In this document: positions 27,511-40,860 of the stretch, one piece after another | How positions within the stretch are numbered: the first letter of the stretch is position 1 | Layout: the number at the start of each line of letters is the position of its first letter | Assembly (NCBI GenBank): GCA_947044365.1 | Contig: OX345642.1 | Location: 7,394,776-7,458,775 of the forward strand | Origin: Petrosia ficiformis | Lineage: Eukaryota > Porifera > Demospongiae > Haplosclerida > Petrosiidae | DNA length: 64,000 nt | Reading direction: 5' to 3' | The notes under the pieces: model-generated | What the model saw: only the letters and a program-made list of their open reading frames with translations | What the model was told of the DNA's origin: nothing | Databases searched by the model: none | Made by a program: the position numbers and the translations under genes

Positions 27511-30394
27511 ATGGAAGAGATGGGTAATAGCAACCCTAGACGTCCAGAAAACTTAGAGGAAGAAAATTTGGAGGGAGAGCAAACACCAGAATTAAGAGTA
27601 AGAAATGAAGAAGGGAATAATAGAAGTCATGTGACGTATCATGTGATGGTGAACAGAGGGTCAAGAGATATGACCACTAATATTTATCGAGAGGAGAATC
27701 AAACACCAGATGAAGAATACAATACAAGTGGTTCTGATGATGATGTAGGAACTACAGCATTTACTGAGCTAGTAACATTACATATACTATCTCAGTTACT
27801 AGGTGGGAATAATGTTAGACAAAGGTATGTATGTGAGCAGTGGTTATTGTAATGAGTAATTAGAAAATCGTTTTAGGTTTCGACGACATGTACGACAAAC
27901 ACAAGATATTGAAGAAGGTAGGTGTGGTTTATATAATAATATTAATAATTATTTCTTAATTATAGAACCACCCAAGGCAACTCCTATGGATGTACGTAAG
28001 GCTGTATTTATATACATGTTTATATACATGTTTAACATTATATATGTTCTCATCTTGTTTTATATAGCCAAATTGTCATTTATATCAAGAGATTAAATGT
28101 AACATTGGACAATCATCTCCAGTGTTTACAGATTACACTCACATTATTGAAAAGACTCGAGCAGTAAGTAATAAAATGTAGTGTGTTGCTATAGTAACCA
28201 TTTCTTAGAGACAATATTCTACAGATCCATTGTCCTGTTCTCAAAAATTATCAACTACATCTGAGTAAGTGTATTTTTAATGATCATGAATAGTCATGTG
28301 ATATGTCACATGACTTAGGTTTCTTCCAAGACATTGCTGTGTAGCAGATTCATTTGAATCTCGTGTGTTTTGTGGTTCATATTCAAATGATGGGGATATA
28401 TTTATATGTGCTCCACAAGGTAATGCAATATTAATACATGTATTTATTAATAATATAATTATATATATATAGATAGTTGTATTAGATTGTATAATACTGA
28501 AGGATCGAAATTTAATTGTTATAAAAATGTTGATGCTAGAGATGTTGGATGGAGTGTATTATCAACAGCATTAAGGTAATAGATAATATAGCATCTATGT
28601 AGTGTAATGTATAATAATATAATAATGTATTGTTTATTTATAATGTATTGTAATGTATTGTCATTTATAATGTATTGTAATGTATTGTCATTTATAATGT
28701 ATTGTAATGTATTGTCATTTATAATGTATTGTTTATTTATTTATTTATCTTATAGTCCTGATCAAAACTGGTTTGTTTACTCAACATGGTCTCGATTTGG
28801 TATGTTCATATTTATCCTCTCTCTCTTGTATCAGGAGCTTATGAGTGCCGCTCATAAGCTCCTGCTTGTATCCATCTACATCTTCTATCTTTCTGCTCCT
28901 CACCTTTGCCCTTCTCCTCCATCCTAATATGATATTCAGTTAATATATGTAATGTACATGGTGAAGAGGAACATCATTATTCACTGGATCTATATCCTGA
29001 AGATGAATATCATTTTTGTGTTTTTTATGTAACATTTTCAAAAGACAACAGAGAAATATTATCAGCGTTAGTTATATATCATGATGTTATATATTTATGT
29101 ATAATAGTTAATTAACTATTTATACAGAACTAGTGATGGTAATCTATATATCTATGATAGGGAGAAACAAACTAGAACTGTGATGGTAAGTTTGTAAATT
29201 AAAAATACAGTGTAGGAGTTGTATTACAATACAACTTGTACACTGTATTTTTAATTAATATTAATTAACATTCCACTGTATAGATTGATGCTCATCAAGA
29301 TGATGCTAATGGTATTGCATTTAGTGATTCATCTGGTCATGTGATATATTCAACTGGTGATGATGGATTGTGTAAAGTGTGGGATAGAAGGACACTAGAA
29401 GGGGATTCCCCTTGTCCAGTGGGTGTCTTTGCTGGACATAAAGATGGAATTACCTACGTTGATTCAAAAGTTAGTATAATATTAATCTTATAAATAATTA
29501 GTAATGGTGTATTATTGTAGGGAGATGGTCGTTATCTGATTACTAATTCTAAAGATCAGTCCATTAAGTTATGGGATATTAGAAAGTTCTCAAGTTCTGA
29601 TGCTATTGATGTTAGTGAGTATATAAGTTACCAATCTTATATCATCATCTCCATACATTAGGCTACTATAGATAAAGTTGCTAGACAGAGATGGGACTAT
29701 AGATGGCAAGATGTACCAAGAAGAGGTAACACTATAATATACATATCATAAGTACTCATTTGTTAATATATTCTCAGCCCTAGTGGAATGTCATCGTAGA
29801 TTACCTGGAGATTCATCAATAATGACCTATACTGGACATTGTATTAAAAATACATTAATAAGATGTAAATTCTCACCAAGTTTTACCACAGGCCAGGTAA
29901 ATATATAATAATAATATTAATAATACTAAATATATGTTTTTATAATAGCGTTATATATATACTGGTTGTGCTAACGGTAGAGTCATTAGTAAGTTATAAA
30001 TTATTATTAATTATTGATATATTGTTATCCCCCATTTCAGTATATGATATTTTAACTGGTGAAATTGTTCATAAGCTCATTACAGAACAATGTATATCCT
30101 CCTTACTATAATACCCCTCTCATTATAATACCCCTCTCATTATAATTATCTTGTAATTATAATTCTTAACTGATACACACAATTTTTGTGTACGAGATGT
30201 GTCTTGGCATCCTTACCAAGTAGGTACATTGGCTGCTTCAACTGTAAGTTCAGTTATATAACTCATTAACCATTTATCTATCTATCTATCTATCTATTCA
30301 TTAGTGGGATGGTACATTAAATTTGTGGACACATGAAAAACGTGACAATTATGTGGACAGTATTAATGAACATCAACAAATACCGTTCTGGTAA
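27511..30394 (+). CDS. DCAF11: DCAF11 (WDR23), CRL4 ubiquitin-ligase receptor
   Basis: DCAF11/WDR23 is a DDB1-CUL4 substrate receptor; the nematode form targets the Nrf protein SKN-1. About sixteen or more exons start with MEEMGNSNPRRPENLEEE and an acidic, low-complexity N-terminus. Conserved DCAF11 blocks are FLPRHCCVADSFESRVFCGS, DVGWSVLSTALSPDQNWFVY, DDGLCKVWDRRTLEGDSPCP, FAGHKDGITYVDSKGDGRYL, TNSKDQSIKLWDIRKFSS, RWDYRWQDVPRR, LPGDSSIMTYTGHCI, TLIRCKFSPSFTTGQRYIYT and VRDVSWHPYQVG. It stops after NEHQQIPFW. The intron after the WSRF exon contains a perfect hairpin. A regulator of Nrf-type factors and a small Maf gene fall in one window, but nothing in the sequence links them. Confidence 0.95.
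28832..28864. repeat. Perfect 14-bp inverted repeat (hairpin) in DCAF11 intron
   Basis: CAGGAGCTTATGAG, a 5-base spacer TGCCG, then its exact reverse complement. Confidence 0.8.
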
Positions 30395-30473
30395 ATGAAT
30401 AAAAACTAAATCATATACCTGATGAATAATTAATATATAAGATTGACTCCTAACATGATAGCAGTAGTATTAA

Positions 30474-32920
30474 TCATTTATTTTTATCAGTCTCTTCCTC
30501 CTCCTCCTCTTCTTCTTCCTCATGAGATTCTTGTAATGTTTGTCTCCTCCTTAGCTCCTCCTCTCCCTGTCTCCTTTTTGCCTCCTCTATCCTTCTGGAT
30601 CTCTTTCTTTTTTCTTTCTGATATATTATCGTGTTTTTTGTATATTTTCTTCTTGAGGTAATGCATACAAACAATCCAGCTAATATCGATACCACAGCAA
30701 CCACAGACAAAATAGGGCGGTGTGATATCATAGCCTAGGTTAGTAAACATTAATAATTAATAAGCACTAATTATTAACAGTTTACTAACCTGAACTAAAC
30801 TATATATTACAAAACAATACTGTTGAAATGAAGTGGTATATATAATTAGAATCACTTTTAATAACATAACTTACATGTTTCAGTGTACCAGTGTATGTAG
30901 GACCACCAAGAGGCTGTGTGTGTGTGTGTGTGTGGATTATGAAACATGTTTGTTGTGTATACAAGTATATATATTATTTACCTGTCCTTTTCCTGAAGAT
31001 ATAGAATATATAAATGATGAAATAGTTTTCTCAGAGAATCCTTTGTCCTCAGGCTATATATAATAAACAAATGTACATCATCCATTCCCTTGTACCCCAT
31101 GCTGTACCATATTGTTCCCAATCACAATACCTCAAATAAATAATAAAATCCAGTGTTTCGTTCCCATACATAAAGTGTTGGTGGTGAAAGTGCAGATCTT
31201 GTAATTTTCTCACTAAATTCTTGATCAACTAACACTGTAAATTGATATCCTGAATGAAGCTTTCTGCTCTCTGCTACCCGACGTACTGCTTCTAGAGCCC
31301 TGAGAGGAAATATCATCACAATCACTAGATCACATTCAGCACCCACTCACCTCTTTTCATTCAGAGGTATTTGATTAACTGATGTTAGTAATAATATAAC
31401 TATTCTTTTAGCTATAATTATAATAATATTCATAGTTTTCAATTATCTATTATAATTAACTCACTGTGACCAAGTGCTAATAAAGTTCGGAAACTTGTTC
31501 CATTCACAACAGGAAGGGATGGAAACTGTTCATTCTCAACCCATAATGTTAGTTTATACTTGGAGAGGCCTCCTGTTATAAATAAACACCAACAGATAAC
31601 ACTATTATGAAGAGTGTGTTTAGTCACTGTTACTCAAACTGGACAGTCATAAATGTATTGATATTACTACACACGTATAAATAAATGCATCTATTGTGTT
31701 ATCTTGACACACAACTAACTATATGATCCTACTTGTAGAAGAGTAATAAGTGTGTATATTTACCTGTGTAGTGAAAGGCTTTACCATCTTTTAAAACTAC
31801 AATACCAGGAAGTGAGATCAATGAGAAACCCTATATGATTATGTGACAATCTCATGACTTGTCATGTTCTATATTCATTTTACCATTTCATTGGGTAGGT
31901 TGATGTTTGTTGTATATATAAAACAACCAATCAAAACTCTTTCTTTGGAGACCAGAGTGAATATCCTCTGAAAGAATAATACTTATAAATGATTTGTAGA
32001 TGAGAAACTAGTTACCTGCCAGTCAGCATCTAGTTCTTCATCATGTACTAATAAAAACAAGACATCATGATCTCTCTGAAGAGATTCAATATCTGAACTA
32101 GAGTTAACCTCTGAGAAAGAAGGGCTAGAAATATCATGGGTAGATGGATGGATGGATGAATAGGTTGTAAAGACTTACCTCATAATTGTAGCTACAAAAT
32201 TAAATATATTTTGAACCGTCACTTCACCATTAAACTCATAACGAGTACCATTTAGAAGACTATGAATGCAATATTACATTACATTACTAATAGTACATTA
32301 TAATACAACTCACAATAGAAGTGTTGGTGTTGTTTTAATTCTAAACGTTCTGACGATATCTACAAAGAACTAAATATCAACATTAACTCATATATATCAT
32401 CATTGTACTAACCACTATGTATGGATACATCAATTTGTCCCACCCAAATATCAGACAAGTTGTGGTAATATAATTGTTCAATAACGTCATATAATAACGG
32501 TTTCATAAATTGACTGTGTGTACACCATGGTGTATAGAACTAGTGGATCAATGGATAATAATTGATAATGTTATTAATTGTTATGAATGAAATGAAACTA
32601 CTCACAAATATCATTCTTGTACCATTTTTCCATATTGCAGGATCTTTAATACTGTGTAGTTGATAAACATATTCATAACATGCCTTGTACATGTGTACAT
32701 GTACTAATACAAACCTCGAAGATAGTTCTGGAATTTCTGGTATGTATTTCAACTTTTCTTTCTCATTGTTAGTTTCAGAAGAGGTAGGAGTATTAGAGGA
32801 TGGTTCTATAGCATTAACAATCCAATATCTGCACAAAGTAAGGAGTAAAAGAATATACAACAAATTATAGTGCATGACCAGGGCTGCAAAGATAATGGGG
32901 GCGGGGCTGGTTCTGCGCAT
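30474..32920 (-). CDS. Transmembrane thioredoxin-fold protein, TMX3-like, with CxxS active site
   Basis: The N-terminus has a hydrophobic signal segment (MHYNLLYILLLLTLC); the upstream ATG at 32920 is used here, but the Met of that segment is equally possible. The first thioredoxin domain carries LFYTPWC-like sequence, read as FYTPWCTHSQFMKPL, so the active site is C-T-H-S: the resolving Cys is Ser. Further down are KTTPTLLLL (cis-Pro loop), a second thioredoxin-like region (SLPGIVVLKDGKAFHYTGG) and a third (SALSPPTLYVWE). A single C-terminal membrane span (PILSVVAVVSILAGLFVCIT) is followed by a basic then poly-Glu cytosolic tail ending EETDKNK. This layout fits an ER protein-disulfide-isomerase-like membrane protein such as TMX3. 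A CxxS site supports mixed-disulfide trapping or isomerase action rather than net oxidation. Confidence 0.78.
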
Positions 32921-33428
32921 GCGTGCAATGGCGCAGATTCAAAACATTAAAATTTCAGTTGCTATTCAGTGAGCAGTTACCTTGTCTTATAGTACTATCA
33001 AGTATAGAATGAGCTAAAACCATTTCAAACAGGTGAATCATTTCTTCAATAATAATAAATTGTATACATAAAATTATAAACTGAATTGTCTAAAATCTCT
33101 TGTGAATATATGTTACTAATTACTGTCTTATTTTTTGTATTGAGCTTCAGTCTTGTAGGCTGTTGACGGCAGATTATAGGACAGTAAGTTAGTGGTATAT
33201 TTTCACAGCAGATTTAACTCAATATTGTTATTGTTTAATTTCGTCAAAATTTGTTTCACTTGACTATTACACTGGTACTGGTCTTTCCTATTGAAGTACT
33301 AGTTCACATGATCCATTGTAGAGTATCGTGAGTGATTTATTTAGTCTTGCGTCATAACAAAGTAATTTGAGTAAATGTATTAAAAATTCAAATTAAAAAA
33401 AGCAATTAATAGCACACTAATAATAAAA
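32921..33428. other. Intergenic region between IDI1 and the TMX3-like gene
   Basis: This is AT-rich and non-coding; it contains the 5' side of the TMX3-like gene (a GC-richer patch with GCGCATGCG near 32910-32935) and the 3' flank of IDI1. Nothing else was recognised. Confidence 0.5.
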
Positions 33429-35500
<2,072 letters not shown>

Positions 35501-35676
35501 CCGATAATATACAGGTAACACTGCATTGTTTTCTAGTTGTCTCTTGATACAATGTATTATAGCCCTTTCTGTACCAGGAATTGGGCATATATCTTTTTTT
35601 TTTCCACTTTTCGATAAAAATACAAGTATTAATAATTTTATCATTTTGTAGTTTTATTTTGACAACAATGAAATTG

Positions 35677-37023
35677 TTACAATTCAATGACTGTTATAAT
35701 AGACAAAGCTATTACAGTGAGGATAATTGTAGATACAATCAAATGTGTCCCAGATGAATAGACATCATTCTTTATGACTATAATGTTAGGATGAGTTACA
35801 TTTGAAGAGTTCAGACCAGTGTAATCTCCATGCACTATTAAATACTCTCTCTTTCCTGGGGCTGCCATATATTCATATAACTCCGCAACACCAACTGTGC
35901 TCTTGAATTCAGCTACAGAATTGATTCTTGTATATGACACCTGAACATATAAATTCACACCAGATAGTACCATATTTTGTAATGTATTACTATACCTTTA
36001 TATTCATAGGTTTATTTGGTTCTATACTTATTTCATTACCCTTATTCATTATCAAGTTGTCAGTTAGTTGAGTAATGCTTTCGCTCTCTGAACCATCTGT
36101 ATTACTACGCTTATACAAACCATAGATATTGATCCCTTCAGAGTGAAAAAAGGACATCATTATTTCTACAATATTTTTGATACTCATACTCACCATTCTT
36201 TATCTTATGGCTTTCCCTTTTACTGTTTTGTTTTTTTTTCCATAATGCATTGTATATATACAGTTTACTGGAGTCTATATCAACAGTAGATTGATCAAAT
36301 GTTAGTAGATGATGTTTAGGTTTCTGAAGGTCAGACGAATCTCTTCGTATCAGTAATAAAATGTCTAGTTTAGTATGCAGTTCAGATTCCATGAAACCAA
36401 AATCAGTATATTCACTGTGGACAACTACATGGAGTGTGATTATTAATTTAGAGTATATTACTGTGTTACTAAAGTTGACAATGACCTCAAAATTAGAATG
36501 TGATGACTATATGTAAGGTAGTGTATGGTGTAATGTCATAAGGATTACACTGATATACTGCAACAAGGAAGATTTAAATTTGACACACACAAAAAGAACA
36601 AGAAGAATAATAATGTGAAATAGTCCAAGTAAAAAGACTGTTGATCATTCCAAATTAAAGTTGTGTGAGAGAGTGATGGTGAATGTACTTACTATCTGTA
36701 GGCATTTCCCTAAATTGAATAATGAAATCAGAGTGTGGTTCCAGTGTTGCATTAATAACCGATAACTGTCCATAGTGTAGTCTACTGATTCTGTCATGTT
36801 CAAACAATACAAATGCACTAACGTCTGGTTTGGGAAATGCATTGAACACACGAGTCGTAAGGTGGAAAGATTTTGAGGCTATTGAAGTTTCTGGATCAAG
36901 TTCATTGTACTCAATTTCATCACTCCGATCTTCATCAGTTACTTCATTTGTATTTACTGCATTATGTAGCAAAAGTACATTAATAGTACATAGCAGTATC
37001 ATTGATGTAGTACTGGAAATCAT
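35677..37023 (-). CDS. Orphan surface protein with signal peptide and C-terminal hydrophobic anchor
   Basis: No family was recognised. Four exons (36693-37023, 36194-36424, 35996-36135, 35677-35940) sum to 321 residues. The N-terminus is a signal peptide (MISSTTSMILLCTINVLLL). The body has a negatively charged segment (EVTDEDRSDEIEYNELD), NxT/S sequons (for example NATLEP, NSSNVT) and mixed beta-type sequence. The protein ends in a hydrophobic stretch (LIVSTIILTVIALSIITVIE) with almost no cytosolic tail after it, preceded by SSGTH, which is the layout of a GPI-anchor signal; a single-pass anchor is the alternative. The gene is divergent from the Ig-receptor gene at 37141, with 117 bp between start codons. 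A decayed copy lies at about 38.69-39.01 kb. Confidence 0.7.
36474..36690. mobile_element. Second copy of the MITE-like element
   Basis: It shares GACCTCAAAATT at one end and TAAAAAGACTGTTGATCATT (two mismatches) at the other with the element at 16785-16937. It lies in intron 1 of the orphan surface gene. Internal sequence differs. Confidence 0.4.
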
Positions 37024-37140
37024 GATGTACGTGTCTAGCTATATAGCTTATTCATGAAGGCGTGGTAAGTTGCTAGGCAAAACGGACTGGTAATAGTCAT
37101 GTGACTAAACTGCACTATATATAGCAGTGATTGATAAAGT
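37024..37140. promoter_or_regulatory. Divergent promoter of orphan surface gene and Ig receptor 1
   Basis: 117 bp between the two start codons. It contains a TCATGTGAC site and ACTATATATAGC, a TATA-like element about 30 bp before the Ig receptor ATG. A related copy (about 39.01-39.13 kb) precedes Ig receptor 2, where the TATA-like stretch is changed to ACTATAAACA. Confidence 0.6.
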
Positions 37141-38517
37141 ATGTTTCTATGTGAGAAACAAGTATTAGGTAAGTGTTAAACACAGAGTGATCTTGTAATA
37201 GTGATATAGTTTATGTTATTAGGTGTATTTATATTACTATGTACAGCAGTGAAACTGGGTAAGTTTTAATTTAGTATGATCCATCTCAGGTTTACACATG
37301 TATATGTATATATATATATGTAACAGATTACAGTTTTAGTTCTTCGTATGTCTCAGTCCATACAAATGGTGATTCTAGCAATCTTCAACATGATCATCAT
37401 TATGTGTGTGGAGTTGATACTGTTCTCATCTGTGTTGTGATTAATGATAATGCTAATGGATTGGAATTTGCACGCTGGGTGGAATACAGCAATGGGCACT
37501 CAACTGTATTAACAGACACACATTTTAGCTCAGGAGGTACTACGACTATACAATACAAACTGGACAATGGAGGATATTATAGCTGTCAATATAACAAATA
37601 CGTGCAGTTTTCAAAATATGCATTTAATCTGACAGTAGAAGTGGGAGGTATGGTAATACATGTTATATTGATGTTTAAATACTCACTCTAAACACAGGCA
37701 CAGGAAATACATGTATAAACCTACCTGTATCCACATCTACCACATCATCAACCACTACTACATCAACTACCACCACCACCTCATCAACTACAACAACGAC
37801 ATCAACAACTACCACAATACACACTACATCCTCTACAAATGTAGATGCAAGTTCTACTTCTAGTCATTTCAAAGGTCAGTGACAATATCTACCAATCATA
37901 ACTAACTAATGATATTTCTATTTGTCTTTCTAGGTTTTGATCCATTAATATACACTGTTGCATCTGCATTACTATTGGGAATATTAACACTGATAGTATC
38001 TATTATAATTTGTTGGTTACGATCTCATAAGAACACTCGTCAACATACACTTCTTTCACAAGAGAATCCTCAAGATTATCTTGATTATATCCAGAAGGGA
38101 CAATTCACTCCCTTGACAACAAGCGAGTCCATAGCATCATTTAGAGAACAACCTCCAACTTGTAATGAAGGTCAAAACATGGAGAGACAAATACAACATG
38201 AGAATGAGTCTACTGATGCTACACATCCTCATAACCCTAATTCAATATGGACACCTTTGGAGGAACCTGCTAGAGAAGCAGTAGGTAATTTAGAGGGAGA
38301 GATAGATACTAGTTCATCTGATGAACGGCTTGTAAACGAGGACCATATTCTTCAAGATGTAACATTATCATTTCTATTGGCTGAAAATTCTTATCAAAAT
38401 CCTCCTCCACCTTCCAATAACGAGGAACTGGAAAGACAAGAAGATGAAGTGTGTAATGACACAGAAACAACAAACTTATTAGTTGGTGCTATTCCGTCAC
38501 TTGATGCTGTTGTTTAA
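37141..38517 (+). CDS. Ig-domain type I membrane receptor, copy 1
   Basis: Five exons (37141-37168, 37223-37258, 37327-37647, 37698-37874, 37934-38517) sum to 381 residues, all introns in phase 1. Exons 1-2 encode a signal peptide (MFLCEKQVLGVFILLCTAV). Exon 3 encodes one Ig-like domain with Cys57, Trp72 and the YYSC motif (Cys108). Exon 4 is a Ser/Thr-rich, mucin-like stalk. Exon 5 holds the membrane span (ASALLLGILTLIVSIIICWL) and a 165-residue tail with DYLDYIQ, NSYQNPPPP, an acidic dileucine-type ETTNLL and the C-terminus SLDAVV, which fits a class II PDZ ligand. The position that is PPTY in copy 2 is PPTC here. Overall it resembles immune-type or adhesion receptors; the ligand and function are unknown. 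No known family was recognised beyond Ig. Confidence 0.82.
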
Positions 38518-38689
38518 GTAGTTTGTTTTTATGCTTGTATGGTCTCTGTCAATTAATGTTTGTTTTTAATCAAAGAATATTTTTTATTGATACAATATAT
38601 AATAGATTGTTAGAATATTGTTTATTGATACAATATAATTATAATAGATTGTTTGTTTATTTTTATCGTTACTATAGATACTGAATATC

Positions 38690-39010
38690 CATATAATTCA
38701 ACTGTGTTCTTGAATTTGATTCTTGTATATGACACCTGAACACATATAATCACACCTGATAGTACCATATTTTGTAATGTATTACTATACCTTTATATTC
38801 ATAGGTTTATTTGGTTCTATACTTATTTCATTGCCCTTATTCATTATCAAGTTGTCAGTTATAGTTGAGTAATGCTTTCACTCTCTGAACCATCTGTATT
38901 ACTACGCTTATACAAACCATAGATATTAGTCCTTTCAGAGTAAACTATGATATTGTAGATAAATCATTCCTTATCTTATGGTTTTCCCTTTTAATTAATG
39001 CAATTGTATT
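38690..39010 (-). pseudogene. Broken copy of the orphan surface gene (exons 2-4 fragment)
   Basis: Sequence matching 35.87-36.25 kb in order: end of exon 4, intron, exon 3, intron and part of exon 2. Exon 3 has a 2-bp insertion (CAGTTATAGTTGAG versus CAGTTAGTTGAG), deletions remove much of the exon 4 and exon 2 matches, and the first exon is missing. It cannot encode the protein. It marks one side of a segmental duplication. Confidence 0.78.
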
Positions 39011-39128
39011 TCTAAGTAGCTCATGGCTCAGTTCATAAATAAGGGTGTGGTAAGTTGCTAGGTAAGTACAATGCTAATTAGTCATGTGACTAAACCGCAC
39101 TATAAACAAAAACAGTGATTGATAAAGT

Positions 39129-40552
39129 ATGTTTCTATCTGTGAAACAAGTATTAGGTAAGTGTTAAACACAGTGATCTTGTAATAGTGATATAGTTTCT
39201 TTTATTAGGTGTATTTATATTACTATGTACAGGAGTGGAACTGAGTAAGTTTTAATTTAGTATGATCCATCTCAGGTTTACACATGTATATGTATATATA
39301 TATGTAACAGATTACAGTTTTAGTTCTTCATATGTCTCAGTCCATACAAATGGTGATTCTAGCAATCTTCAACATGATCATCATTATGTGTGTGGAGTTG
39401 ATACTGTTCTTATCTGTGTTGTAATTAATGATAATGCTAATGGATTGGAATTTGCACGCTGGGTGGAATACAGCAATGGGCACTCAACTGTATTAACAGA
39501 CACACATTTTAGCTCAGGAGGTACTACGACTATACAATACAAACTGGACAATGGAGGATATTATAGCTGTCAATATAACAAATACGTGCAGTTTTCAAAA
39601 TATGCATTTAATCTGACAGTAGAAGTGGGAGGTATGGTAATACATGTTATATTGATGTTTAAATACTCACTCTAAACACAGGCACAGGAAATACATGTAT
39701 AAACCTACCTGTATCCACATCTACCACATCAACAACTGCCACCACCACCTCATCAACTACCACCACCACCTCAACTACCTCAACTACCACGACGACATCA
39801 ACTACCACAATACACACTACATCCTCTACAAATGTAGATGTAAGTTCTACTTCTAATATTAATCCTCATTTCAAAGGTCAGTGACAACATCTACCAACCA
39901 TAACTAACTAATGATATATCTATTTGTCTTTCTAGGTCTTAATCCACTAATATACACTGTTGCATCTGCGTTATTATTGGGAGTGTTAACGCTAGTATCT
40001 ATTATCACTTGTTGGTTACGATCTCGTAAGAACACTCATCTACGTACACTTCTTCCACAAGAGAGTCCTCAAGATTATCTTGATTATATCCAGGAGGGAC
40101 AATTCACTCCCTTGACAACAAGCGAGTTCATAGCATCACTTAGAGAACGACCTCCAACTTATAATGAAAGTCAAGACATAGAGAGACAGATACAAGATGA
40201 GAATGAAACAACTGAGACTACACCTCCTCTAAATAATGCCCCTCCTTTACCACCACGTAACCCTAATTCAATATGGACACCTCTGGAAGAATCGGAAAGT
40301 AGTGCTAGAGAACCATTAGGTAATTTAAGTTTTGTAGAGGGAGAGATAGATACTAGTTCATCTGATGAACGGCTTATAAACGAGGACCATATTCTTCAAG
40401 ATGTAACATTATCATTTCTATTGAATGACAGTTCTTATCAAAATCCTCCTCCACCTTCCAATAATGAGGAACCAGAAGATGAAGTGTGTGATGACACGGA
40501 GACAACAAACTTATTAGTTGGTGTTATTCCATCACTTGATGCTGTTGTTTAA
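39129..40552 (+). CDS. Ig-domain type I membrane receptor, copy 2
   Basis: Same five-exon plan as copy 1 (39129-39156, 39209-39244, 39311-39631, 39682-39876, 39936-40552), giving 398 residues. The Ig exon differs from copy 1 by three bases only, all synonymous, so the encoded domain is identical; just the first residue, built across the preceding junction, changes from Asp to Asn. The stalk is longer and differently composed. The tail keeps the shared blocks (DYLDYIQ, TSSSDERL, SSYQNPPPP, ETTNLL, SLDAVV) but has a PPTY motif (a WW-domain ligand) and PPLPPR (PxxPxR, an SH3 ligand), both missing from copy 1. The signal peptide is MFLSVKQVLGVFILLCTGV. It is likely a paralogous receptor that sees the same ligand but signals differently; this is inference. 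Confidence 0.82.
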
Positions 40553-40860
40553 GTACTTTGTTTTTATGTTTGTATGGTCCTCTGTGTCAATGTTTGTTTT
40601 TAATCAGAGAATATTGTTTATTGATACAATAAATAATAGATTGTTAGAATATTGTTTATCGATACAATATATAATAGATCGTTTGTTTATTTTTATTGTT
40701 ACTATAGATATTGTATTCACAATGTAATTTGTACTTTTAACCAACTCTATTATTTTAAAAAAGCTGAAAGCAAAAGTTAACTGCTAAAATTATCTTTATG
40801 ATCATAAGAACTAAAATGTCACTACCTACACTGTACCTGTGACAGTACCAGAATGGGCTT

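Noticed and set aside
37648..37691. Stop codon after the Ig exon, suggesting a short secreted form
   Set aside because: The reading-through stretch is the intron: a GTATGG donor and ACAG acceptor restore an open frame into stalk, membrane span and tail in both copies. A retained-intron secreted isoform remains possible but unsupported.
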